Of a stretch of 64,000 bases of DNA, positions 54,621-64,000 are shown piece after piece. Within the stretch, counting starts at the first letter, position 1. Each line of letters opens with the position of its first letter. The DNA comes from Flaccisagitta enflata (Eukaryota; Chaetognatha; Sagittoidea; Aphragmophora), in NCBI GenBank assembly GCA_965153355.1, contig OZ231127.1:19282001-19346000 (forward strand). The letters run 5' to 3'. The position numbers and the translations under genes are program-made. Under the pieces are notes generated by a model that worked only from the letters and a program-made list of their open reading frames with translations, searched no databases and was not told the origin of the DNA.

Positions 54621-54729
54621 GTCTTGGCCCGTGTATCCGGCCTTGTTATCTCATCGCTTAGTTCGTCATCCAATCTCATCGCACGACTTTCGCGGTTACG
54701 CCCCCTTGTTTCTTGTTTCTCTCGTTAAG

Positions 54730-55204
54730 CACCCTCTCTCGGCGATCTGCTGCCGTTGTCGAAAGACCGGCTGTCACCATACCGCCTCTCGACTCGTCAG
54801 TTTGGGATAATATCTACGAACTTAATCCAGAGGGTGAGTTCCGTCATGTCACGCAAGTTGGTAGCCTCCTGATAATCCGTATGTGCGATATTCGTGTTTG
54901 ATAAAAGATTGCGCCCATGAAAACATGTTACAATAAAAAAAACGTCATGCCAGGAAAATGTGGCTCTCACCCAGAAACGGAAGAGGCTCACGGGTCGGTC
55001 ATCGGTCACATTCTCTCTCAACTCCGCCCTGGGATGGATCTCACAAAAGTGCGTGTCTTCCCTGTGAGACTTTGTAAAGTCATTGGATAAGACTAAGAGC
55101 TATTTCCAAGATGGTTTTGATCGAATGGCCATTGGTGATTTTCGAGAAGTTTTTGCCGTTGCGGTTGTTTTCGATGTTGCTGATGTCGTCATCGTCCGTC
55201 GTCG

Positions 55205-55292
<88 letters not shown>

Positions 55293-55342
55293 GGTTGTTG
55301 TTGTTGAGAATGATGTTGTTGTTGAGAATGTTGTTGTTGTTT

Positions 55343-55391
<49 letters not shown>

Positions 55392-57021
55392 GGTTGTTGA
55401 CATGACCTGTTAAACGCTTCTGTCATAACGTCATAACGTCATAACGATTCCATTGTTAGGTCGTTCTCCCGACGTGGATACTGGAAAGAAGAAGTCTTTT
55501 GGAGATGTTTGCGGATTTCTTCGTACACCCCGATGAATTCACCGCGTATGTTCTTTTCGTCACAATGCCAAATATGCAAAATTGCAAATTGCGCAATTGT
55601 GTTTGTCATATTATTCCATAAAGTAATTCCATCCGTCGACGTTGACTTTCCACATCTCTTTCAGGATTGCTCATGCACCGACGCCGGCCGAAAGAATGAC
55701 CCAGTGCTTACGTTGGTATCTCAGGTAAAACTAAAAGATTTCTGTGTATTCTTTCAAAACTTGAGAATAGGGCATGAAGAAAAAGAAAATAGAAAATTAT
55801 AAGAGAAAAGGAAAAAGGAACAAGGCCCAATAGGCCAAAGATGCGTCTGGTCTTGGTTTATGTGGTCTTACTTAATATGGTCTTACTTAATATAGTCTTA
55901 TTTGATATGGTTTTACTTAATATGGTCTTACTTAAGATTGGCTTTCTTTATGGTCTTACTTTATACGGTCTTACTTCATTGGGTCTTACTTTACACAGCC
56001 TCACTTTACATGGTGTTGCTAAATAGATGACGATGAAGGAAATGATGATGATGATGACGATGATGATGTAAATGATGATACAGTGGAATCCCACCTTAGT
56101 GGCACCTCTATTTAAGGGATATCCGCATTTAAGAGACAACACTGTCTGGTCCCAAAATTTTTCAGGCTTTTCTAATGTTAAAAAACCTCTATCTAAGGAA
56201 CCTCTATTTAAGGGATATTTGGATTTATGAGACAGGTTTTTGAAAATATCCCTTATATCAGGGAAAATTTTAGGTAAATTTGATGAATTTTGATAAAAGA
56301 AATGGTATTTTGAGATAATTTTTAAGAAAAAATTTGTTAGAAAATAATGAAATGTTTCCTGTGCCATAAATATCCTGCCATGAACTAAATCAATCATTAT
56401 TGATCAACATACTTAGAGCAAAAGGAAAGGAAGAAAAAAGAAAGGAAGAAAAAATAGTGTAAGTAGTAGAAGCAAATGAAGAAAGAGGACAAGAAGAGGA
56501 CAAGAAAGAAATAACGCGGAGTTGTAATTTCGTCGCGGACAGATAGGGGAGAACAACACCCCCACCCCCCGACACACACACTCAATCACAAGTGCGGCGT
56601 CTAGAATGCGCGTTTTCTCACTTTCCAAATCGAGCTCAGCCCAGTAATTTACTGACCGACAGACGGACCCGTGGATGTACAAAGCCTCTTATAGAGTCGC
56701 TAGTCCGCAACTGAATACAATGAGCAAAGCGGCAGGTACCATTGACCGTGTACGATCCCTAAATGACTTTTCTTCGTTTCCTGACACTGGGATTTTTCTG
56801 CCGAGGTGTTAATGACCTCGCGGCCTCGTCGATTATCTAACGTTTTCCCACGTTTTACCGCAGTTCTTTTCTCGCCGGTCGGCCTTGGGATGTTGCCAAA
56901 AAGCCCTACAATCCAATCATCGGCGAGACATTCACTTGTTGGATCCCGAAGAATGATAATGGTAACTACATATACAGTTAGACCGGCAGGAAGAAGTTAG
57001 AGAAGAAACAGTAGAAATGGG

Positions 57022-57068
<47 letters not shown>

Positions 57069-58335
57069 AAGCAATGAAATTATGAACGAAAAACATTGAT
57101 ACAAATAGAAAACTAAATTCATTTTCTATCTCAACACCATTAGGTGAGTCAACAAATAGTGAGGAAGAGGGAGCCACGGGCGGCGCGCCTGGTGCCTCGG
57201 CGTCAGTGGGCGGCGGTCCGGTTCCCGACGCAGCCGAAGATGCTATAACATTTGTCGCGGAGCAAGTCTCTCATAGACCACCAGGTTCAGATTTCTTGAT
57301 TTTGCATTGACCATTTTTCTGTCATTATCTATGTAGCCCCGGGCAGACATCGCGCTCTCAGGAATGCGCCCTAAACATATTCTTATTTTCATGATAAACT
57401 GTCTGTTGAAAGATACCTCAACCCGACTTGTGTAATGATCCATTAGTTAAACAACTAATCATTTAAAAAAAAACCTTGTGAACTTCTTTTCCCAGTGTCT
57501 TGCTTTTACACCGAATCTAAAGCTGACAAGATATCGATGACGAGTCACATTTGGACAAAGTCTCGTTATTTGGGCTTGTCCATCGGCATGGAATGTGTCG
57601 GTCAGGGCAACATCATCGTTCACGACCACAACGAAGAATACGTCGTCACATTTCCCAAAGCCTATGGCAGGTGGAGGTGGATGATGGAATTCATGGATGT
57701 TGCTTATTTGTATGGGTAGAAAAATATATATATGGCTATATAAATAACTGCCAAGCACAGACATCGCACATGCGGTATGCGTCATATGCTTGATCAATTT
57801 GATCAATAAATTTGTGAAATATTTTTAGATTGATAGATTCATATATTCATGAAATATTTAAAGATTAAGCGCCCTTTTTAGTCGCGTGCACGCGACTCTA
57901 CACCCCGCTTAGTCCGTCCGTCCGTCCATCCGTCGGTCTGTTGGTCCGTCACACTTTTATTTTTTTATCAATTTTATTTCTGTAAGTCATTTAAAGTCCT
58001 TAAAGAGTATACTGAGTCATTCTAAGTCATTCTAAGTCAATCTGTAAATCTCGCACGCGACTTATAGGTGTTGGCCTTGTTTCTTATCCTCAGATCAATT
58101 TTGACTACTCCATGGTTTGAGATGGGTGGAACTTGCCACATCAATTGCGAGAAAACCGGATATTCGGCTAAAATCGATTTTCACGAAAAACCGCTCATCG
58201 GAGGAGAGAAGCACAGGTTACCATGAAAATACCAGATATTCCTCCATATTGGGCACGCCTGTTCATCTCTCCATGGATGTTGTCGCATATTGAATTGAAC
58301 TATGAACTAAGATATAGATGTGACGATTAAACGCT

Positions 58336-58384
<49 letters not shown>

Positions 58385-58947
58385 TCAGGATCTCAGCCGA
58401 AATAAAAGCTCCAAAAGAGAAACATCCTATTCTCAAGGTAACAAGGTCAAGATCAAGGGTTGTTCAGGTGTATGCTGGAGCAGTAATGCTCAATTATTAA
58501 CATTTTGTAGAGTTCCGCTTTGTTGAAATACCGCCTTATCAGAACATGTTGACCAACGAACCTACCTATACACATAAGAGTGCCAACACCTTGGCGTTGC
58601 TCTCATCATTAGAATTTTTAGTAAAGAGACTCTCAAATTTGCCATTTGAGTATTGATTTTTAGGTGCGACAAAGCACCTCTATAACTGGCTGTGTCCGTC
58701 GGTCGGTCGGTCTGTTGGTCGAGTAACGCATTCGTTCGACGATCCACACGTCGCACCTTATTGGCCTACTTGGCCTACTTAGCCTTGTTCATCGGCACTA
58801 CAGTTAGAGGGACACTGGAACGACAAAATCTACGTGATTGAAGCCGCGAATAAAAACGAATCCGCCAAAAGGAAGAAGAATAAAGATCATACTGGGAACG
58901 AAGTGTTCGTTGACCCAAAGGCTTTGCCCACGATTAAAAAACAAACG
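54730..58947 (+). CDS. oxysterol-binding protein-related protein (ORP), partial
   Basis: ORPs move sterols and PI4P between membranes at contact sites. Ten exons join in phase: 54730-54833, 54954-55048, 55460-55545, 55665-55724, 56864-56961, 57144-57284, 57496-57670, 58094-58216, 58389-58437 and 58804-58947, about 358 residues. They cover most of the lipid-binding domain: [60 protein letters not shown] and the family signature EQVSHRPP (the pattern allows H or R at the sixth place). [20 protein letters not shown]-like [11 protein letters not shown] and [14 protein letters not shown] follow. The order resembles the ORP9/10/11 and ORP1/2 groups, but I cannot assign a subfamily. No PH domain is visible; the start codon lies in an unfound upstream exon. 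The C-terminal end after KKQT is also not found. Intron 2 holds a (GTT)n tract. Confidence 0.9.
55200..55395. repeat. (GTT)n microsatellite in ORP intron 2
   Basis: About 190 bases of GTT with a few GAGAATGATG interruptions, located between exons 54954-55048 and 55460-55545. Poly-Val, poly-Gln and poly-Thr frames result, but the splice-consistent gene model makes this intronic. Confidence 0.92.
57880..58062 (+). mobile_element. covarying-hairpin TIR element B (compact copy)
   Basis: TTTTT, then the perfect palindrome AGTCGCGTGCACGCGACT (57880-57897), CTACACCCCGCTTAGTCCGT and a short AAGTCATTCT-rich middle. The far end GCACGCGACT (58053-58062) is the exact inverse of the first ten bases. The tail TATAGGTGTTGGCCTTGTTT follows at 58063-58082, and the ORP splice acceptor TTATCCTCAG ends at 58093. 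At about 183 bases this is the clearest complete copy of the family. There is no coding capacity. Confidence 0.75.
58662..58758 (+). mobile_element. covarying-hairpin TIR element C (97 bases)
   Basis: TTTTT precedes AGGTGC-GACAAA-GCACCT (58662-58679), then CTATAACTGGCTGTGTCCGT. The far end GTCGCACCT (58750-58758) is the exact inverse of AGGTGCGAC, three bases longer than the hairpin pairing. The tail TATTGGCCTACTTGGCC and CTTAGCCTTGTTC leads to the acceptor GCACTACAG at 58803, directly before an ORP exon. Confidence 0.75.
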
Positions 58948-61312
58948 GTAAAAAGTATTAAATAGAAAATATAATCTTGTTATATATGAACTAGACATTT
59001 TTAAGCCGGAAAGACTCACTCCTCAGTTATAGAAACGCGACAAACAGACAAACAAACCCAAAACTGGGCTAGGCATCGGGCAATGGCAGGATACTCACGT
59101 CGCCTCTGAGGATACGGCTCTCTCCAAGAATTGCCACTGGGCAGGGACGTCCTCTACAACCCAAATGGCGATGAAGCGGGAAGGTCACCCACAAAACAAA
59201 CCTCCCAAGCAAAAGCTGTAACTGTTTGTAGTCTTAAATCTTACAGAGGCAGTTTCATATCTCTCTTTGGGCCTCTTTGGGCAAAATATCTCCACTGGTC
59301 TGGGCTGGAAAAATGGCACAAAAATCAGGAGGATGATAGGAGGTATTTACTGTAGCAGGGCAGCAGCAAGACTGAATATGAGAATGGACAATGTTCAAAG
59401 GTAGGGGAATGTAAGGGGCAAATGTTGGGGAAGAGGAAGAGGACTAGAAGCGCCACCTGTAGGGATAAAAGGGAATCGACTAGAGGGCGCAACTGTTGGT
59501 TGGGTAAAAGAGCAAAAACAAGATGGCGGACACGGGCTTTTAGTCTGTACGGGTTCAACACCCCTCCCCCTCCCACGAGATCGAGGTCCTCCGAGGATCG
59601 AACTAGAAAGATTAGAAACGTAGCGTTTGACTCGATTTTGTATAGTTAAGCAGTCATGAAATGTCCCCCACGAATCGCCGGCGACGAGTTGGTAGGAGTC
59701 CGGAAACAGTAACGACCGCCGCAGACGACTGATTGATGGACATGATCTAATTCTTATACTGACTGACATACCAACTTTCATTTAGATGGATGGCGTTGAA
59801 TGTATGAATGTGTGTGATTTAGCTCGAACTTAAATCGGCAAGCCTACAATTCTTTCACTTATGCAAGTGAAACTTAATCAGATTATCCTATAATGCCGAA
59901 TGACTTGATCTTCATTAGCTCAGAAGCTCAAAAACACAAACTTATGGCGGTGCTGTTGGGCGCGTCTCAAAACCGGATGAGCATGGAATAATTGAAACAT
60001 AAAACTACCAAAACTTAGATTTCGGGTCTTTCTTGCGCGAGCGTGGCTAAGTAACAGACCGTCTAAACAGCCTGCCACGCGGGACTTTCTTTTACTGCAC
60101 CTTATCACTGAAATGAATGTCTGTCCGTGAAAAATATCGATGTAAAGAATGGTGACGCCAAGGGCGGCGCGCCAAAACATTCATCGTCGCGTACGTAAGT
60201 CGTAGTCAATCACTCATACATCGAAGAATTAGAGAAGCGGGTACCCAAGAAGAAGACTCTTCGATATTTTACCATCTGATGGAGAGACTCCAATTCATTC
60301 ATTTCATATTCCGTTCAAACGAGTTCTGTCATCTTAGCAAAACCACGCAATTCTATGAAATCTAAAAGATACTTTTTCATCCCATGACGTTTCCAACCCC
60401 GAAGCGGGAGCTCTGTAAAAACGTCATACAATGAATCAAATTGAAACTTATTCCTTAGTCCGACAACAAACGGCAACAATGAAAGGACCGACGATTGAAT
60501 CTGTTTTTAGAGCCGGTTTTCCACCATTTTGTTTTTTCCGCGACTATCGCTTTACCTGAAGATCTATGTCGTGTCAATGTCACTCCCAACCACTAGCAAA
60601 GGCCAGATAAACTTTTTCTTTTTATCCATATGACACGCTTGGCGCGATCGTGGGATATTTTCGCCAGTTGTATTTTAGCACTACTTATAGGATTTTCCTT
60701 TGCAGTATTGCGTTGCTGTGCTTATTATGTGCAGCAATCACATCAATGTATCTTTTCAGTCTTGATTTGTAGCAGAGATATGTTTTATGAACCACTTACT
60801 GGAAAAAAAAACAGGGAATAGGAAATCGATTTACTTAAAAAGGAGTGATAAAAATTGTCAAGAGGTTTTGTGAAAAATTCTTAATCTGCTTCCAGATAAA
60901 ACTTTTTGCATTTCCAAGAACATGGCTCTTTTCTTATGTGTTTTTGGACAAGAGCCATGTTTTTAGTTTTTTGAATAAGTCATTTTCTATGCAAATTAAG
61001 AATTTTTCGTGAGGCTTGTCTAGTGATAAAAGTAAATTTTACTCGGAAAAAGTGGTATTTTTACCCACATATTGATAATGTTTACACTATAAACGTCATC
61101 CCTATGATATTTCCATGCAAATTCTCAACCAAACTACACATCCACATGTTCTGGGTAGCTCAATGAAGGCGTCTGATCAATTTATCTACCTAGTGAAAAA
61201 CTGGCTGTGGCAGTAAAAATCTCACATTCATAAAAACTGTGTCATATCAACATTTCACTTCCTTTATTTTCATATGTATCAATGTCCGATAAAGATTGAA
61301 GCTTATTCTTCG
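58948..61312. other. no supported gene; probable ORP 3' region
   Basis: The last ORP exon(s) are expected here but I could not find sequence that continues the domain in phase. Open frames at 59131-59355 and 60630-60821 have no recognisable features. A short foldback lies at 60858-61022. Confidence 0.4.
60858..61022. mobile_element. short foldback MITE-like element
   Basis: TGAAAAATTCTTAAT on the left faces ATTAAGAATTTTTCGTGAGG on the right, with GAACATGGCTCTT and AAGAGCCATGTT forming an inner stem. Its overall plan is shared with 51788-51932. Confidence 0.55.
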
Positions 61313-62630
61313 TTAAAGCTTACAGAGTGAATGCATGGATGGGCAGTCGGGACATTGTTCGTCGACCTCAGATTTTTCTTCTGTTTGCACAGTTTCTGTG
61401 ACCTGCGGCCTACGCTCTAAACGGACTGCCAGTGGGTGCTGTAAGTGCAATGAGAGGAGGGTTTAAGTAAAAGTGAACCTCGCATTTATCTTGATAGTTC
61501 GCCAAATTGCAATGTACATATTGGAGGGCCAGAGGTTCGAGACTGCTCTCAGCCCGACTTTTTTCATTTTCATTCAGTCCGCCAATTTCTTTCTTAAGCT
61601 TATCACTTAAAACAACTAGATCTCTAAAACTGGCTTTATACCGTCTCACCAATTTTGTCCGGCTCCTATGCGATTAGGCTCTGTCCGTCGCATGATGAAT
61701 CCGAGAAAGTCGGCGTCGTGAGGAAGAAGCGCTGTCCCGAATCTAGTTTCCACTGATGACCGATGGATGAGAAAGTCCCGAATGTTCCGACCGTTTCCGC
61801 GCTGACGCCCGAGATGAGGAGGTCGAAGCGGCGCCGCTGACGACGCCGTAAAGAAAGCGGCGAAATCCAAATTGTCGTGAAATTGATGATGACCATTATC
61901 TGATACCCTTTGGTGTAGTGAAAGGGAGAAACGCTGTGGCATTAAATCACGCGAGGCTATCAATTCAGTGAGAGGTTTATTTAGAAGGAATCTCCGAAAT
62001 CAACGTTCGATTGCTTTAATCTTTGATTGCTTTAACTTTCTGATGCTTGAACACATTGATCTGCCTCATACTCTTCCACATTTGCTTAGCCACGGGGGAC
62101 TCATCCGATGAACCGGAAGGTAGGAGGGCGTAAAAATCACTGGGATTTCCGACCGCCGCTTCCAAGCCCTCCAACACATGGCACCACACACCGGGCATCT
62201 CTGCTTGACCAACTTATTCATTAACGGTACTTGACGTCACTATTAACTCATTGAAAACAACTGGTCTCAAACAGAATTGAATTTTCTTGTAAATGATTAC
62301 TTAACTGAAATTGCCACTTTTGCCTCCCTTTTCCGCGACAAGATGCGTCCTCGTATCTTCGAAGTCGTTGCCGTCGTTGCAGACAGGAAGATGAATTGAA
62401 TTGCTGTTTCGTCGACGTTGTACAGAAACGATTGGGAGTTGCTTTTTTTGTCGTCGTCATCGGCACCTTTACCGTAACTTCTTATGTTGATGCCGCCCGA
62501 ATGCCCTTTTTTCACTTTGCTTTTTTTCATTTTTTTGTAAGAGCACTGTTCTATGACTTCGCGTTGATTAAATGCGCGATCAGACGCAGAGAGTTTTTTG
62601 ATTCCACGAAGAATACTCTGAATGCTTTGA
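61313..62630 (-). CDS. exons of an unrecognised gene
   Basis: Several minus-strand blocks look coding. 62306-62630 reads SIQSILRGIKKLSASDRAFN and continues through a Lys-rich and DDDD segment to a GTTAAG donor. 62016-62200 reads PGVWCHVLEGLEAAVGNPSD to a stop. 61650-61963 is open but ambiguous between two frames. 61455-61640 has a helical KLKKEIGGLNENEKSRAES. 61313-61441 ends CPDCPSMHSLCKL-stop, and joins the previous block in phase only across a roughly 40-base intron (GTTCAC...TTACAG). I do not recognise the protein, and I cannot decide whether these are one gene or two, or further exons of the gene at the right edge. Confidence 0.4.
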
Positions 62631-62775
62631 CTAAGACTTTTTTCCTTTTATGAGATTGCGTTATTTAACTGCGCGAGTAACACCAAAACCCCATATGACA
62701 TATCGGCACTAATGCCGACTGAATGGAATGACTTCTCCGTTTGATAAAATCTGGACTTACTCTGGAGTAATGCTT

Positions 62776-63413
62776 GATCACGCCACGGGGGAGGCTTTCA
62801 TAGGTCAAGAAAAATTCTCGGTCATAATGGAGAGTGGTTTTGGCCTTAGGAAGGTTTACTTTATCACTTCATACCAAAACGAAAATTTTTTTACTTCAAA
62901 ATTTTTTTTAAATGCCGTAAAATGCTGTAAAAAGCCGTAAAATTTGCATTTTTGACAGTTTTTTAGGTCCAAAACCGCCACTATGGTTAAAAAATGGGCA
63001 AACAATGATTATCTGGCACTAAAACATATTCATGCATAAATACATGCCGACTCGTCATCAAAAAATGCCATTTTTACGGCTTTTTACGGCATTTTACGGC
63101 ATTTTACTGCACAAAATGATACAAAATGATGATGGGTTGGCCTGTATTTATGTGTGAATGTGTCTTAGTGCCTGATAATCATTGTTTACCTACTTTTTTA
63201 CCTTAGCGGCAGTTTCAGACCAAAAAAACTGTCAATAATGCCAATTTTATGGCTTTTTACGGCATTTTATGGCATTTAAAAAAAATTTTGAAGTAAAAAA
63301 ATTTTTGTTTTGGTATAAAGTGATAAAGTAAACCTTCCTGAGGCCCAAACCACCCTCTATTATGACCGAGAATTTTTCTTGACCTATGAAAGCCTCCCCC
63401 GTGGCGTGTGATC
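62776..63413. mobile_element. TIR/foldback element, roughly 190-base arms
   Basis: GATCACGCCACGGGGGAGGC at the left matches the inverse at the right end (63394-63413, with an extra CA). Similarity continues through AAAAATTCTCGGTCATAAT, AAGGTTTACTTTATCACTT and ACTTCAAAATTTTTTT. The interior repeats TTTTACGGCATTTTACGGCA in both orientations. No coding frame. Confidence 0.75.
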
Positions 63414-63633
63414 TGTACAATATTTATCTTCGAACCGTTACTAATATGCCAAATGAGCTAGTCGCGATGTCTCTTACCTATGCAACACCTCCGAAGTAGT
63501 TGACCAGAACAATGGGATCCCCTAAGATATATAATACATATGCTTTAATATTTTTTTCAAATGTCAAGTCGACGTGTATGTACACATGGCCGGTTATATT
63601 AACAGATGCGAAAAGAAAAGGATCGACGAAGAA

Positions 63634-63752
<119 letters not shown>

Positions 63753-63767
63753 CAGCTTTACAAGTTT

Positions 63768-64000
63768 CTATTGACGTCGCGCCGTAGCGGCGTAGAAAAG
63801 TGGGTACGCTTCCAACGAAGAGGGTGGCGTTGAAGCCGACGCATTTCCTTCCGCGCTACTGACGATAAGCGATTCCAGACGTTGAAAACCGATTCTCATG
63901 TCGTTTTCCAATTGGCTTATTTTATTGTCGAGGAGGGCATGACCGACCTGCAGTTGTTCAATGTCTTGTCGGTTTTTCGCGATATCCGGGTCGAGGACCA
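63768..64000 (-). CDS. last exon of an unrecognised gene (5' part outside window)
   Basis: The minus strand is open from the edge for 76 codons to a TAG at 63768-63770. The peptide includes DIEQLQVGHALLDNKISQLE and FQRLESLIVSS, an amphipathic helix with heptad-like hydrophobic spacing that suggests a coiled coil, then a Ser/Thr/Pro-rich tail. The codon composition is GC-richer than the flanks, as in the other real exons here. I do not recognise the protein. It is convergent with the ORP gene. Confidence 0.6.
   Translation of the reverse strand, partial: VLDPDIAKNRQDIEQLQVGHALLDNKISQLENDMRIGFQRLESLIVSSAEGNASASTPPSSLEAYPLFYAATARRQ

Noticed and set aside
55083-55426. Poly-Val, poly-Gln and poly-Thr frames
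   Set aside because: The GTT repeat falls in an ORP intron whose flanking exons join in phase without it.
59131-59355. 74-codon plus-strand frame after the last ORP exon
   Set aside because: It does not continue the ORP domain in any phase and has no family resemblance.
60630-60821. 63-codon ORF with a hydrophobic segment
   Set aside because: The hydrophobic stretch is easily produced by T-rich DNA; no partner or domain.

Overview
This is a stretch of an animal (metazoan) nuclear genome. The species cannot be named from the sequence. The genes are split by introns with canonical GT-AG borders, and they encode animal-specific families: polo-like kinase 4, a BOK-type Bcl-2 protein, an RPS6KC1-type PX/MIT pseudokinase and an oxysterol-binding-protein relative. 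Intergenic and intronic DNA is packed with simple repeats, minisatellites and small transposons. I see no bacterial operons, CRISPR array, rRNA or tRNA gene. The style (short introns of about 100-400 bases mixed with repeat-filled ones) would suit a marine invertebrate, but that is inference.

Layout. 1-16704, minus strand: PLK4, ten phase-consistent exons visible, with the 3' end beyond the left edge. One intron (7924-15880) holds a nested transposon complex: a hairpin/TIR element (8471-14746) carrying a minisatellite, into which a 4.8 kb Gag-only LTR retrotransposon (9799-14574) has inserted. 17621-21703, minus: a complete six-exon BOK-like gene of 357 residues. 21704-24567: transposon remnants. 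24568-28938, minus: a single-exon RPS6KC1-like gene of 1456 residues. 29590-38789, minus: seven exons of a gene with a long acidic, serine-rich N-terminal part and a C39-like papain-fold domain; its 5' end is not found. 38844-54700: mostly repeats, including about five 1.06-kb tandem units, composite hairpin elements, a transposon filled with telomere-like repeats and a 250-base-arm foldback. 54730-58947, plus: ten exons of an oxysterol-binding-related protein. 61313-62630, minus: exons of an unrecognised gene. 63768-64000, minus: the last exon of a gene entering from the right.

The four left-hand genes (PLK4, BOK-like, RPS6KC1-like, C39-like) are all on the minus strand but have no shared pathway that I can infer; this is ordinary eukaryotic clustering.

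The most unusual signal is a dispersed element family. Each copy starts with a run of T followed by a short hairpin. The stem sequence changes from copy to copy, but its pairing is kept. In six copies the far end of the element matches the inverse of that copy's own stem. The cargo between the ends ranges from about 100 bases to more than 6 kb and is usually a simple repeat or minisatellite. Two or three copies in the oxysterol-binding gene end only about 10-15 bases before a splice acceptor.
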